NCBI RefSeq assembly: GCF_000786695.1
Contig: NZ_CP009962.1
Location: 3,968,001-4,032,000, forward strand
Source of the DNA: Collimonas arenae
Lineage (GTDB): Bacteria; Pseudomonadota; Gammaproteobacteria; Burkholderiales; Burkholderiaceae_D
Length of the DNA: 64,000 nucleotides
Direction: 5' to 3'
Below the pieces are notes generated by a model. The model was not told where the DNA came from. It worked only from the letters and a program-made list of their open reading frames with translations, and ran no database searches. Both the position numbers and the translations under genes were made by a program. Positions 12,438 to 21,462 of this stretch are shown here, in pieces. Position 1 is the stretch's first letter. Each line of letters begins with the position of its first letter.

Positions 12438-12480
12438 TGGCAGCGCTTTTTACAGCTTTTTGGAAAGCGCTGCCATTTTT
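12438..12480. terminator. Strong hairpin between ubiD and ffs
   Basis: Perfect 12-bp arms at 12438-12449 and 12464-12475 enclose a 14-base loop; a T5 run follows on the plus strand only. It sits just past the 3' end of ubiD (minus strand) and just upstream of the ffs promoter, so it most likely separates these two units, although on the minus strand it lacks a U-tract. Confidence 0.6.
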
Positions 12481-12516
12481 CCTGCTATTTGTATAAAGCT
12501 TTTCTCCGAATCCCCT

Positions 12517-14001
12517 CTACAAGCCGAGCTCTTGCCAGATCTGGTCGACCCGCACCTTCACTTCATCCGTCATGCTGATGGTACGACCCCACTCGCGACT
12601 GGTTTCACCCGGCCACTTGTTGGTGGCGTCAATGCCCATCTTGCTGCCGAGACCACTGACCGGTGAGGCGAAGTCGAGATAATCGATAGGCGTGTTATCG
12701 ACGATTGTGGTATCGCGTATCGGATCGACGCGGGTGGTGATCGCCCAGATCACTTCATTCCAGTCGCGAATGTTGACGTCCTCATCGACCACGACGATGA
12801 ACTTGGTATACATGAACTGGCGCAGAAAACTCCAGACGCCGAACATCACGCGCTTCGCGTGGCCAGCGTAAGCCTTTTTCATTTGCACCACCGCCATGCG
12901 GTAACTGCAACCCTCAGGCGGCAGATAGAAATCGGTGATCTCGGAAAACTGCTTTTGCAGCAAAGGAATGAACACCTCGTTCAGCGCCACGCCAAGTACT
13001 GCTGGCTCATCCGGCGGCTTACCTGTATACGTAGAGTGATAGATCGGCGACTTGCGCATCGTGATGCGGTCGATAGTGAACACCGGGAACCAGTCCTGCT
13101 CGTTGTAATAACCGGTGTGATCACCGTATGGCCCCTCAAGCGCCATCTCGTAGCCGGACGGATGCGATGGATCGGGATTGATATGCCCTTCCAGTACTAT
13201 CTCAGCCGAAGCCGGCACCCGCAACTCGCTGCCGATGGCCTTCACCAGCTCGGTCCGGCTGCCGCGCAACAGGCCGGCGAACTGGTATTCAGACAGACTG
13301 TCCGGCACCGGCGTCACCGCACCTAATATAGTTGCGGGGTCGGCGCCTAACGCCACCGCTACCGGATACGGCTTGCCGCCCGTGGCAATCGCGTGCTCAC
13401 GGAAATCCAGCGCGCCGCCGCGATGCGCCAGCCAGCGCATGATGACCTTGTTGCGGCTCAGTACCTGCTGACGATAAATACCGAGATTCTGGCGCTTCTT
13501 GTGCGGCCCCTTGGTAATCACCAGCCCCCAGGTAATCAGCGGCGCCACATCGCCCGGCCAGCAGTGCTGGATCGGCAGCCTGGCGAGGTCGACGTCATTG
13601 CCTTCCCAGACGATATCCTGGCAAGGCGCCGAACGCTGCTCCTTGGGCGCCATGTCCCACAAGGATTTCACCAGCGTACCGAGGCCGAGAATATCCTTGA
13701 AACCCTTGGGCGGCTCTGGCTCTTTCAAGCTTGCTAGCACGTGGCCGATGCGCCGCAATTCGCTGACGTCATCAGCGCCCATGCCCAACGCGACACGGCG
13801 CGGAGTGCCGAACAGATTACCTAGCACAGGTATCGAATGTCCGCTTGGATTCTCAAAAAGTAGCGCCGGACCGCCCGCGCGCAGAGTGCGATCGCAGATC
13901 TCCGTCATCTCCAAATAGGGCGAAATCGGCGTTGAAATCCGTTTTAGCTCTCCAATTTGTTCTAATTTGACAATAAAATCACGTAAATCTGAATATTTCA
14001 T
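12517..14001 (-). CDS. ubiD: 4-hydroxy-3-polyprenylbenzoate decarboxylase (UbiD)
   Basis: UbiD removes the carboxyl group from 3-polyprenyl-4-hydroxybenzoate during ubiquinone synthesis, using the prenylated flavin made by UbiX. The 494-residue protein starts [15 protein letters not shown] and shows the family segments [17 protein letters not shown], the HRGGALDF and [10 protein letters not shown] regions and the catalytic-site part VLEGHINP...[12 protein letters not shown] (near residues 280-305). Length is typical. No clear ribosome binding site precedes the ATG. It stands as a single gene on the minus strand; neighbours are ffs downstream and the divergent transglycosylase upstream. Confidence 0.96.
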   Translation of the reverse strand: MKYSDLRDFIVKLEQIGELKRISTPISPYLEMTEICDRTLRAGGPALLFENPSGHSIPVLGNLFGTPRRVALGMGADDVSELRRIGHVLASLKEPEPPKGFKDILGLGTLVKSLWDMAPKEQRSAPCQDIVWEGNDVDLARLPIQHCWPGDVAPLITWGLVITKGPHKKRQNLGIYRQQVLSRNKVIMRWLAHRGGALDFREHAIATGGKPYPVAVALGADPATILGAVTPVPDSLSEYQFAGLLRGSRTELVKAIGSELRVPASAEIVLEGHINPDPSHPSGYEMALEGPYGDHTGYYNEQDWFPVFTIDRITMRKSPIYHSTYTGKPPDEPAVLGVALNEVFIPLLQKQFSEITDFYLPPEGCSYRMAVVQMKKAYAGHAKRVMFGVWSFLRQFMYTKFIVVVDEDVNIRDWNEVIWAITTRVDPIRDTTIVDNTPIDYLDFASPVSGLGSKMGIDATNKWPGETSREWGRTISMTDEVKVRVDQIWQELGL

Positions 14002-14135
14002 GAATTTTTACAATCTTTTTACATGTTAATTGAGCAACTAATATTTGCTCGCCAAGTGCTTGATTCTATTGGGTCACAGCGGTAAACCCATGCAATCGTT
14101 ATACATAAAAGTTATTGTTAATGTTTTTTATAGTA

Positions 14136-14164
14136 TTGACTTGATATAAACCCACTCATACAAT
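14136..14164 (+). promoter_or_regulatory. Near-consensus sigma-70 promoter
   Basis: TTGACT (14136-14141), a 17-base spacer and TACAAT (14159-14164) point towards the lytic transglycosylase gene. A start site near 14171 would give a leader of about 325 bases. Confidence 0.7.
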
Positions 14165-14497
14165 GCGCCCAGCTTGAAGAAGCCGCAGCGCCCAAAAAGC
14201 GTTTTTAATCGGCTCTCAGTACTTACGGGATCGGGGTCCCACATGACATTTTAAGGAGTGTTTTCAAAAGGCGTCAGCCTTCTCCCCCGAACAAGTTGTT
14301 TGCCAGTGGCACGGCGCACTAATGCAGCCGACCAGCTTAAAGTCACATAAGCGCAAACAGCAACGACGTCTGGCATGACGCACACAGCATGCGAAGCCAG
14401 GCGATATTGATTACGGTGCAAGCAGCATTCAGTTCAGTTGTACCCGCCCCGCTGTTCCAAGGGGCCTGCATGCACCGCGACGATTCAGGAGGTTCCA
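14165..14497 (+). other. Long untranslated leader before the lytic transglycosylase gene
   Basis: The 333 bases between the promoter and the TTG start hold no convincing gene. There are a possible AGCCG/CGGCT hairpin near 14180-14215, an isolated AAGGAG near 14252 without a matching start codon, and two tiny overlapping frames from 14322 without ribosome binding sites. I recognise no riboswitch. Confidence 0.4.
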
Positions 14498-15553
14498 TTG
14501 TTAGCAAGATCTACCAAAGCTTTACCTAGTTGGGCTACGCCCGCGTATTTAAAGAAACTCAGTACTCAATCCGTCAGCGGCGCGCTGTTTGCCCGCGATA
14601 CCGTCGGCGGTCTTATCGCCACCACTCGCGTTAGCATCCTGTTCAGCGGCATCCTGGCCATCATCGGTCTCAGCACCATGATCATCAAGCCGGACCTGGT
14701 CTACAAGCTGCAAAGCCTGCCGTTGTTTGCCAGCAGCGCTCCGCAGCAAGCTGCAACACTACCGGCGACACAAGTTGCCTCAACGATAAGCAACCTGGCG
14801 AATGTGCCGGCGAATGCTGCGGCCAAGAACATTGCCAGCCTGACGGTACCGGCGCCAAGCGCCAACGTGAATCATTTGCTGCATATGGATGGACTGGCCA
14901 ACAAGGCCATCAAACCGCTCGACAGCTCGCGCCAACAGCAATGGGTAACCAATTGGCTGTCCAAGCGTTATCGCGTCGCTGGCGACGCCACCAACATGTT
15001 TGTGACGACAGCCTATAAAACCGCGCGCGAAACCAAGCTGGATCCGCTCCTGATCCTGGCTGTGATGGCGATCGAATCGGGCTTGAACCCGTTTGCCGAA
15101 AGCCCGGTTGGTGCGCAAGGCCTGATGCAAGTCATGTCGAAAGTACATGAAGACAAGTTCGAAAGCATGGGCGGTATCAAGGCTGCTCTGAACCCGACTG
15201 CCAATATCAAGGTCGGCTCCATGATCCTGCGTGACTACGTGAACCAGGGCGGCTCGGTCGAAGCCGGTCTGAAACGCTATGTCGGCGCTGCTGCGTTCGC
15301 CAATGATGGCGGCTACGGCTACAAGGTGCTGGCTGAATATCGCCGCCTGCAAGATGTCGCTATCGGCAAAAACGTGCCGTCAACCGGTTCTGTTGCACCT
15401 ATCGCTACGCCGAAAGCGCATCCGATACAGGCAGTGGCTCCTGCCGATGCCGCCAGCCCGACTCCTGCTGAAGCAGCAGTCAATGTGCCGGACCCGATCG
15501 AACGCCGTATCCAGCAGTCAGACAATCAGTTGACTCCCCTGCCACTGACTTGA
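14498..15553 (+). CDS. Membrane-anchored lytic transglycosylase (SLT domain)
   Basis: The enzyme would cleave the MurNAc-GlcNAc bond of peptidoglycan, leaving 1,6-anhydro ends. After the chosen TTG start it has 351 residues: a hydrophobic segment at about residues 42-62, an Ala/Pro-rich linker, and a C-terminal SLT domain with the catalytic glutamate in AIESGLNPFAES, then PVGAQGLMQV and an AKRYVG-like segment. A further disordered Ala/Pro tail ends the protein. The frame is open to 14438, but AGGAGG stands 5 bases before the TTG at 14498, and no ATG competes, so TTG is the likely start. The fold assignment is firm; the exact class within the family is not. Confidence 0.85.
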   Translation: MLARSTKALPSWATPAYLKKLSTQSVSGALFARDTVGGLIATTRVSILFSGILAIIGLSTMIIKPDLVYKLQSLPLFASSAPQQAATLPATQVASTISNLANVPANAAAKNIASLTVPAPSANVNHLLHMDGLANKAIKPLDSSRQQQWVTNWLSKRYRVAGDATNMFVTTAYKTARETKLDPLLILAVMAIESGLNPFAESPVGAQGLMQVMSKVHEDKFESMGGIKAALNPTANIKVGSMILRDYVNQGGSVEAGLKRYVGAAAFANDGGYGYKVLAEYRRLQDVAIGKNVPSTGSVAPIATPKAHPIQAVAPADAASPTPAEAAVNVPDPIERRIQQSDNQLTPLPLT

Positions 15554-15582
15554 TCGACATCCTGATCTAGCAGCGCGCCAAT

Positions 15583-15609
15583 AAAAAAAGAGCCAATGGC
15601 TCTTTTTTT
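15583..15609. terminator. Bidirectional rho-independent terminator
   Basis: GAGCC-AAT-GGCTC is flanked by A7 on the left and T7 on the right, so it can stop transcription in both directions. It lies between the convergent transglycosylase gene and livF. Confidence 0.88.
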
Positions 15610-15657
15610 ACTTCTGCAAACGGCGCAGGAGGTTACGAAAACCTCCGGGCCTTTTGA

Positions 15658-16380
15658 TCACTCGCCCAAATAAGCCGCCTTCACCTTAGGATCATCCAGC
15701 ATGTCCTTGGCGTTGCCGGTCATCGTCACCAGGCCGGAATCCATCACATAAGCCCGATGCGCCGCTTCCAGCGCCAATTTGGCGTTCTGCTCGACCAGCA
15801 AAATGGTGATGCCTTGTGCGGAAACGTTGCGGATCACTTCGAATATCTTCTCCACCATGATCGGCGACAAACCCATCGATGGCTCATCCAATAACAATAG
15901 CTTTGGATGGCTCATCAAGGCGCGCGCCATGGCCAGCATCTGCTGCTCGCCACCGGACAAGGTACCGGCCATCTGCGCAGCCCGCTCTTTCAAGCGCGGG
16001 AAGACAGTGAACCACTTGTCGATGTCAGCCGCAATGCCGGCCTTGTCGTCACTTGTGTACGCGCCCATGAGCAGATTTTCCTGGATGCTCATGCGGGTAA
16101 ATACGCCACGCCCTTCCGGCACCATCGCCAGTTTTTGCTTAACCAGGTTAAACGAGGTCAAACCCTTGGTGTGCTGCCCCAGATAGTGCATCTCGCCTTC
16201 GACTTTACATTGCGGCAAAGTACCGGTGATGGCTTTCAGCGTAGTAGTCTTGCCAGCGCCATTGGCGCCAATCAGCGTGACCAGCTCACCTTCATTGACG
16301 TCGAGGTTGATGCCCTTGACTGCCTGGATGCCGCCATAAGCGACTTTCAGGTTGCTGATTTTCAGGATATTGGTTGCCAT
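15658..16380 (-). CDS. livF: Branched-chain amino acid ABC transporter ATPase LivF
   Basis: One of two ATPases powering uptake of leucine, isoleucine and valine across the inner membrane. The 240 residues contain Walker A GANGAGKTTT (38-47), the signature LSGGEQQ and Walker B LLLLDEPSMGLSP, followed by the switch histidine region of the family. LivF-type features are the short length and the ending KVKAAYLGE. Its ATG overlaps the stop of livG (TAATG), so translation is coupled. It is the last gene of the livHMGF operon and ends before a bidirectional terminator. Confidence 0.95.
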   Translation of the reverse strand: MATNILKISNLKVAYGGIQAVKGINLDVNEGELVTLIGANGAGKTTTLKAITGTLPQCKVEGEMHYLGQHTKGLTSFNLVKQKLAMVPEGRGVFTRMSIQENLLMGAYTSDDKAGIAADIDKWFTVFPRLKERAAQMAGTLSGGEQQMLAMARALMSHPKLLLLDEPSMGLSPIMVEKIFEVIRNVSAQGITILLVEQNAKLALEAAHRAYVMDSGLVTMTGNAKDMLDDPKVKAAYLGE

Positions 16381-17150
16381 TAGTGACCACCTCCCAGATA
16401 GGCTTCAATCACTGCAGGGTTCTTCTGGATTTCTGCTGGCAATCCTTCCGCAATCGGCTTGCCGTAATCCAGCACGGTCAGACGGTCACACAAGCCCATC
16501 ATCAGCTTGACATCATGTTCGATCAACAAAATGGTCTTTCCTTCATTCTTGATTTTTACCAGCAGTTCACGCAGCGCCAATTTTTCGGTGGCGTTCATGC
16601 CGGCAGCAGGTTCATCCAATGCCAGCAATTGCGGCTCTGTCGCCAGCGCCCGGGCGATTTCCAAACGGCGTTGATCGCCGTACGACAAATGACGCGCAGT
16701 ACGTTCTCCAAAACGACCGATACCGACGAAATCCAGCAATTCTTGCGAACGCTTGCGAATTGCCAGTTCTTCCACGCGGGCCGCCTTGTGGCGGAACACC
16801 GCGCCGAACACACCTTGGTGGGTGCGTACGTGACAACCTACCATGACGTTTTCCAGCACAGTCATCTCGCCAAACAGGCGGATGTTCTGGAATGTACGGG
16901 CAATCCCCGCCTTGGCGACTTCATGCGGTGCCGACGGCGAATACGGCTTGCCGGCCAGCTCAAAGGATCCGGTATCGGCCTGGTACAAGCCGGTGATGAC
17001 GTTAAAGAAAGTCGTCTTGCCCGCGCCGTTCGGCCCGATCAGGCCATAAATCTGGCCTTTCAGGATCTTGACGTTGACTTCAGACAAAGCCTGCAAACCG
17101 CCGAATCGCTTGTTGACGCCGGAGATATTTAAAATTGTTGGTGCGCTCAT
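16380..17150 (-). CDS. livG: Branched-chain amino acid ABC transporter ATPase LivG
   Basis: The second ATPase of the Liv transporter. The 256 residues show Walker A GPNGAGKTT (39-47), the LivG-typical signature LSYGDQRRLEIARAL, Walker B LLALDEPAAGMN and the C-terminal IEAYLGGGH. A strong AAGGAGA site lies about 5 bases before the ATG. It lies 9 bases after livM and overlaps livF by one base. Confidence 0.96.
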   Translation of the reverse strand: MSAPTILNISGVNKRFGGLQALSEVNVKILKGQIYGLIGPNGAGKTTFFNVITGLYQADTGSFELAGKPYSPSAPHEVAKAGIARTFQNIRLFGEMTVLENVMVGCHVRTHQGVFGAVFRHKAARVEELAIRKRSQELLDFVGIGRFGERTARHLSYGDQRRLEIARALATEPQLLALDEPAAGMNATEKLALRELLVKIKNEGKTILLIEHDVKLMMGLCDRLTVLDYGKPIAEGLPAEIQKNPAVIEAYLGGGH

Positions 17151-17159
17151 GTGATCTCC

Positions 17160-18374
17160 TTAAGCCTCTACCACGCCGGTTGCCAGCGTAGGTTTATCGA
17201 TATCGGCATCCGGCCGGTCCTCGTGCTTGGGTGCTGGCCACAAGCCGGCTGGGCGCGTCAACATGATCACCACCATCGCCAGGCCGTACAGTAACTGACG
17301 CAATACTTCGGCATCGATCAGTACCGTGCCGAACAACGCCATCTGCAGCGGTTCCACGGTATGCCGCAAGACTTCCGGCAACGCCGCCAGCAAGATACCG
17401 CCCAGCACCACGCCAGGAATATGGCCCATGCCGCCCAGCACCACCATCGCCAGCACCGCAATCGACTCAGTCAGCGAGAATGATTCCGGCGAGACAAAAC
17501 CCTGGAACGAGGCAAACATCGCACCAGCAACGCCACCAAACGAAGCGCCCATGGTGAACGCCAGCAGTTTCATATTGCGGGTATTGATGCCCATCGCCTT
17601 CGCGGCGATTTCATCTTCGCGGATCGCCACCCAGGCACGGCCCAGGCGCGAGTTTTGCAAACGGATCGAAATGAAGATGATCGCAATGCACAGCACCAGG
17701 AACAGGAAGTAATAGGCGTTCACCGATGGCATGCCGATGCCGCCAAAATACACGGTCGCATTAGAGCCGCGTTCACCTGCCAGCGAGACGCCGAAGATGC
17801 GGATCGGATCGATCAGGTTGATACCCTGCGGACCGTTGGTGATATTGACCGGCGCGTTCAGGTTGTTCATGAAAATCCGGATGATTTCACCGAAACCCAG
17901 GGTCACGATGGCAAGGTAATCGCCGCGCAACTTGAGTGTAGGCGCACCCAGGATAGCGCCGAACATGCCCGCCAAGGCCGCACCCAGCGGCACGATCACC
18001 CATAGCGACAAGTGAATGCCGTTCTGGACAATTTCCGGACCGCAGACCATGACCAGGAAATTGCCAATGGCAGGATACGTATTGACGAAAGATTCCAGCA
18101 CCGAGGCGAACTGCGGCGAGGCAAGCAAGCCGGTCATGTAGGCGCCGATCGCGTAGAAGGCGATATAGCCCAGATCCAGCAGGCCGGCAAAACCGACCAC
18201 GATGTTCAGGCCCAGCGCCAGCATGATGTAGAGCAGAGCGAAGTCCATGATACGGACCCACGAATTGCCGAAATTGGCGGCAATGAACGGGAATATCATG
18301 AACAGGATAGCAAGGGCGACCAGGCTGGTGTAAGCCTTGGTCGGATTCTTTTTGGTGTCGAAGAAATTGGCCAT
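17160..18374 (-). CDS. livM: Branched-chain amino acid ABC transporter permease LivM
   Basis: This 404-residue inner-membrane permease has about ten hydrophobic segments. Family marks are ALGLNIVVGFAGLLDLGY in the N-terminal half, the RGDYLAIVTLGFGEIIR coupling loop and GVAGAMFASFQGFVSPESF. A GGAGAA site precedes the ATG. It pairs with LivH to form the channel. A 34-residue charged C-terminal tail extends past the last helix. Confidence 0.95.
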   Translation of the reverse strand: MANFFDTKKNPTKAYTSLVALAILFMIFPFIAANFGNSWVRIMDFALLYIMLALGLNIVVGFAGLLDLGYIAFYAIGAYMTGLLASPQFASVLESFVNTYPAIGNFLVMVCGPEIVQNGIHLSLWVIVPLGAALAGMFGAILGAPTLKLRGDYLAIVTLGFGEIIRIFMNNLNAPVNITNGPQGINLIDPIRIFGVSLAGERGSNATVYFGGIGMPSVNAYYFLFLVLCIAIIFISIRLQNSRLGRAWVAIREDEIAAKAMGINTRNMKLLAFTMGASFGGVAGAMFASFQGFVSPESFSLTESIAVLAMVVLGGMGHIPGVVLGGILLAALPEVLRHTVEPLQMALFGTVLIDAEVLRQLLYGLAMVVIMLTRPAGLWPAPKHEDRPDADIDKPTLATGVVEA

Positions 18375-18388
18375 GTATGTTCTCCGAA

Positions 18389-19318
18389 TTAAGCGCGATC
18401 GGCGACACGTTCGCCCATGATGCCGGATGGACGCAAGGTCAATACGATGATCAGCACGATGAAGGCAAAGATGTCCTGGTAGTTACTACCGAAGAAATTG
18501 CCGGTCAGGTCGCCGATATAACCTGCGCCGAGACTCTCGATCAAGCCCAGCAGGATACCGCCCAGCATGGCGCCGTAGATATTGCCGATACCGCCCAGCA
18601 CTGCAGCGGAGAAGGCTTTCAAGCCTGGCACGAAGCCCATGGCGAACTGCGCAGAAGAATAATTCGCTCCCCACATCACGCCGGCCACTGCCGCCAGCGC
18701 GGCGCCGATGGCGAAGGTCATGACGATGACACGGTTGGAATCGACGCCCATCAAACCCGCAACCCGCGGATTCTCGGCGGTAGCGCGCATGGCGCGGCCC
18801 ATCTTGGTTTTCTCAACCAGCATCACCAGGCCGAACATCGAGGCAGCGGCCAGCACCAGCAACATGATCTGCGTAGGCGAAATCAGGGCGCCGAAAATGT
18901 GCACAGGGTCGGACGGCATGACTTGCGGCACTGGCAGCGGGCTGCGGCCCCAGATCATCATGGCGAAAGTCTGCAGCAGGATGGATACGCCGATCGCTGT
19001 GATCAACGGCGCCAGTCGCGGCGCGTTGCGCAACGGCCGGTAGGCAACGCGCTCGATGATCAGACTGACGATGACGCAGACCGGTATGGCGCCGATGATG
19101 GCAATCGCCAGCTGGACGATGCCAGGCAAGCCGGGAGCGACATGCTGCAGCAGCTTGAGGATGGTCAGGCCAACCATCGCGCCGATCATCAGGATATCGC
19201 CGTGGGCGAAATTAATCAGGTTCAAGACGCCGTATACCATCGTGTAACCGAGGGCAATCAACGCATACATGCTTCCCAGCACCAAGCCGTTGATAACTTG
19301 TTGGATAAAGATATCCAT
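18389..19318 (-). CDS. livH: Branched-chain amino acid ABC transporter permease LivH
   Basis: The 309-residue inner-membrane permease starts MDIFIQQVINGLVLGSMYAL and contains GYTMVYGVLNLINFAHGD, both diagnostic of LivH, plus the ATPase-contacting ERVAYRPLRNAPRLAPLI loop. AAGGAA stands 3-4 bases before the ATG. It is the first structural gene of the operon. The periplasmic binding protein (LivK/LivJ) that normally completes this transporter is not in the window and must be encoded elsewhere. Its long leader appears to carry an attenuator. Confidence 0.95.
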   Translation of the reverse strand: MDIFIQQVINGLVLGSMYALIALGYTMVYGVLNLINFAHGDILMIGAMVGLTILKLLQHVAPGLPGIVQLAIAIIGAIPVCVIVSLIIERVAYRPLRNAPRLAPLITAIGVSILLQTFAMMIWGRSPLPVPQVMPSDPVHIFGALISPTQIMLLVLAAASMFGLVMLVEKTKMGRAMRATAENPRVAGLMGVDSNRVIVMTFAIGAALAAVAGVMWGANYSSAQFAMGFVPGLKAFSAAVLGGIGNIYGAMLGGILLGLIESLGAGYIGDLTGNFFGSNYQDIFAFIVLIIVLTLRPSGIMGERVADRA

Positions 19319-19411
19319 AATTTCCTTCTTGTATGTGTGTTTCGGTTCAAATCGGTCAGAACACTATTGCGACCATATCAGAGGCAGCACAGCAAAAATC
19401 ATTCCCGATAC

Positions 19412-19445
19412 AAAAACGGCACCTTGGATAAAGTCCTAGTGCCGT
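19412..19445 (-). terminator. Terminator in the leader of the liv operon (candidate attenuator)
   Basis: On the minus strand ACGGCAC (19445-19439) pairs with GTGCCGT (19422-19416), with a further GGA/TCC pairing inside, and T5 follows at 19416-19412. It lies about 94 bases before the livH ATG and after a short open frame rich in Ile and Leu. A terminator placed before a whole operon is expected only for attenuation. Confidence 0.7.
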
Positions 19446-19463
19446 GGGGAGACGCCCTTTCGC

Positions 19464-19529
19464 TTAACTGGAAAGGTAATTTGGCATTGCGTGAATAGCC
19501 GGTATAAGAAGGATGAACGAGGTACACAT
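19464..19529 (-). CDS. Candidate liv operon leader peptide (21 residues)
   Basis: The frame encodes MCTSFILLIPAIHAMPNYL followed by SS and TAA. AGGAGA lies 9 bases before its ATG. Six of 21 residues are Ile or Leu, with the run FILLI; all three Leu codons are CTT and one Ile codon is ATA, codons seldom used in the neighbouring genes, where CTG and ATC prevail. The terminator at 19445-19412 begins 18 bases after the stop. This is the layout of ribosome-mediated attenuators of ilv and leu operons, here before a branched-chain amino acid transporter. Function is inferred; the peptide could also be a chance frame. Confidence 0.5.
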   Translation of the reverse strand: MCTSFILLIPAIHAMPNYLSS

Positions 19530-19570
19530 ATTTGTTTGTCTCCTATTACGTCTTTATAAAAAACGTTTTT

Positions 19571-19599
19571 ATCTTAAAGTGCCTTGCCTCGATGGGCAA
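19571..19599 (-). promoter_or_regulatory. Candidate promoter of the liv operon
   Basis: On the minus strand TTGCCC (19599-19594), a 17-base spacer and TAAGAT (19576-19571) stand about 42 bases before the candidate leader peptide, in a suitable place to produce the leader. Confidence 0.4.
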
Positions 19600-19930
19600 A
19601 TGCACCATGACCGTGCAGATTATAGCTAACGTTGAGGGATAAGCAACTCTGACAGCACTACAATATTACCTTGCCAAACGTGCTTCGGCACTGGGTTTTA
19701 CAATCAAGTTACAGCGCCGCAATGATAGCGAGGAAAACAAAAAACTATCGATGGAAAAGTAGGATTTATTCGAAATATAATTTCGCGCCAGAATGAGGCA
19801 AACACCCCATTGGGCTTGGATTTGCGCGACCGTTTTGACCATTGGCCAGCAACGGTGAAACAAGTTTATCCCATGAAAATTTTCAGATTCCCATGGGCAA
19901 TCAACTTATTTCATTCGTCGTTTTCGCGAA
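19600..19930. other. Intergenic stretch between ispH and the liv leader
   Basis: I see no credible gene here. An imperfect inverted repeat near 19862-19907 (AAGTT...CCCATG and CATGGG...AACTT) follows the ispH stop and may end its transcript, though no T-run follows. The rest is AT-rich spacer. Confidence 0.35.
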
Positions 19931-20863
19931 TCAGGCCCGCGCCAGGCCCTTTGGCATAGGGAACGTGACGTTTTCTTCTGCGCCGTCGAGCGTACGCACA
20001 TTCTTGGCGCCGTAGGCAGTCAGGCGATCAATTACCGCCTGCACCAGGACTTCGGGTGCAGAGGCGCCGGCGGTCACGCCAATGCGGGTTTTGCCTTGCA
20101 GCCAGTCAGGATCGATCTGCTCGGCGTTATCCACCATATAGGCAGCGGTGCCGCGCTTCTCGGCTACTTCGCGCAAACGGTTGGAATTCGAACTGTTGGG
20201 GCTGCCGACCACGATCACTACGTCAACCTGCGGCGCCATGAATTTCACGGCTTGCTGGCGATTGGTGGTGGCGTAGCAGATATCGCCCTTCTTCGGCTCC
20301 GTGATCAGAGGAAAGCGCTGCTTCAGAGCGACAATCACATCTGCGGTATCGTCGACCGACAAGGTAGTCTGCGAGACATAAGCCAGCATCGCCGGATTCG
20401 CCACTTGCAGCTTGTCGACGTCGGCCACGGTTTCCACCAGATGCATGCCGCCCTCTGTCTGGCCCATGGTGCCCTCGACCTCGGGATGGCCTTCGTGACC
20501 GATCATAACAATCTCACGTCCCTCGCGCCGCATCTTGGCGACTTCCATGTGCACCTTAGTCACCAGTGGGCAAGTTGCATCAAACACTTTCAAGCCGCGC
20601 ACCTCAGCTTCTTCCTGCACCGCCTTGGATACGCCGTGGGCAGAAAAAATCACCGTGTTCCCGGCCGGGACATCCGCTAGCTCTTCAATGAAGATCGCGC
20701 CCTTATTTCGCAGATCCGCCACCACATAGGCATTGTGGACAATCTCGTGGCGCACATAAATCGGTGCGCCAAACTGTTCCAGCGCGCGCTCGACGATTTC
20801 AATCGCGCGGTCGACACCGGCGCAAAAACCACGCGGCTGCGCTAGTAGAATTTCTTTATCCAT
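19931..20863 (-). CDS. ispH: 4-hydroxy-3-methylbut-2-enyl diphosphate reductase
   Basis: IspH performs the last step of the MEP pathway, reducing HMBPP to IPP and DMAPP with a 4Fe-4S cluster. The three cluster cysteines are seen in PRGFCAGV (C14), [12 protein letters not shown] and [11 protein letters not shown], together with the [12 protein letters not shown] substrate segment. The ATG at 20863 is preferred over that at 20869 because AAGGA ends 6 bases before it, while it directly abuts the upstream ATG. The 310-residue length is normal. It lies downstream of fkpB, the same order as in many proteobacteria. Confidence 0.96.
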   Translation of the reverse strand: MDKEILLAQPRGFCAGVDRAIEIVERALEQFGAPIYVRHEIVHNAYVVADLRNKGAIFIEELADVPAGNTVIFSAHGVSKAVQEEAEVRGLKVFDATCPLVTKVHMEVAKMRREGREIVMIGHEGHPEVEGTMGQTEGGMHLVETVADVDKLQVANPAMLAYVSQTTLSVDDTADVIVALKQRFPLITEPKKGDICYATTNRQQAVKFMAPQVDVVIVVGSPNSSNSNRLREVAEKRGTAAYMVDNAEQIDPDWLQGKTRIGVTAGASAPEVLVQAVIDRLTAYGAKNVRTLDGAEENVTFPMPKGLARA

Positions 20864-20886
20864 AGTCATTCCTTCAATCGGCGCAA

Positions 20887-21342
20887 TTACAAAATGCCGA
20901 TGATTTTTACTTCGAACTTGAGCGACTGCCCCGCCAGCGGATGATTAAAGTCGAACAAGGCGCCCTGCTCATCAATCTCGCGCAACACGCCAGCGAATTG
21001 ACCACCGCCCGGCGCCGCGAATTCCACCAGATCGCCAATACGATACTCCTCGCCCAACTGCGAATTCTGACGCAAGGTCGCGCGCGACACGCGCTGGATC
21101 AGCTCTGGATTGCGTGGACCGAAAGCCTGTTCCGGCGGCAGGTCAAAGGTTTGATGCGTACCTTCAGGCAAACCCAGCAGGCAACTCTCCAGGAATGGCG
21201 CCAGCTGGCCCATGCCGAATTGCAAGGTGGCCGGTGACTCTTTGAAAGTACTGACAATATCTTCACCCTCTTGTGAAGCAAGGCGATAGTGCAACGTTAA
21301 ATAGGATGCTTCGGTGACGACAGGCAAAGACAAATTAGACAT
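20887..21342 (-). CDS. fkpB: FKBP-type peptidyl-prolyl isomerase, SlpA/FkpB type
   Basis: The 151-residue cytoplasmic protein is a SlpA-like FKBP with an inserted IF domain: [11 protein letters not shown], then [22 protein letters not shown] and the [16 protein letters not shown] flap, then the IF region and the closing [18 protein letters not shown]. These proteins combine proline isomerase and chaperone activity. It lies 23 bases before ispH on the same strand, as in E. coli. Confidence 0.93.
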   Translation of the reverse strand: MSNLSLPVVTEASYLTLHYRLASQEGEDIVSTFKESPATLQFGMGQLAPFLESCLLGLPEGTHQTFDLPPEQAFGPRNPELIQRVSRATLRQNSQLGEEYRIGDLVEFAAPGGGQFAGVLREIDEQGALFDFNHPLAGQSLKFEVKIIGIL

Positions 21343-21462
21343 AAATTAGACGCAATTAGGCAAAAACACCACTAACAAAAAGGCAATCGTTCATCTGAAG
21401 ATGATATTGTAAGCCACCTTGCAGCACATGACGTGCTTCGCACTCAGCAATTCATCCATGCT

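Noticed and set aside
14322..14410. Two tiny overlapping frames in the transglycosylase leader
   Set aside because: No ribosome binding sites and no meaningful residue pattern.
16374..17132. 252-codon plus-strand frame opposite livG
   Set aside because: Antisense shadow; livG has all ABC motifs on the minus strand.
19666..19863. 65-residue minus-strand frame in the ispH-liv gap
   Set aside because: No ribosome binding site, odd composition and no recognisable features; likely chance in AT-rich spacer.
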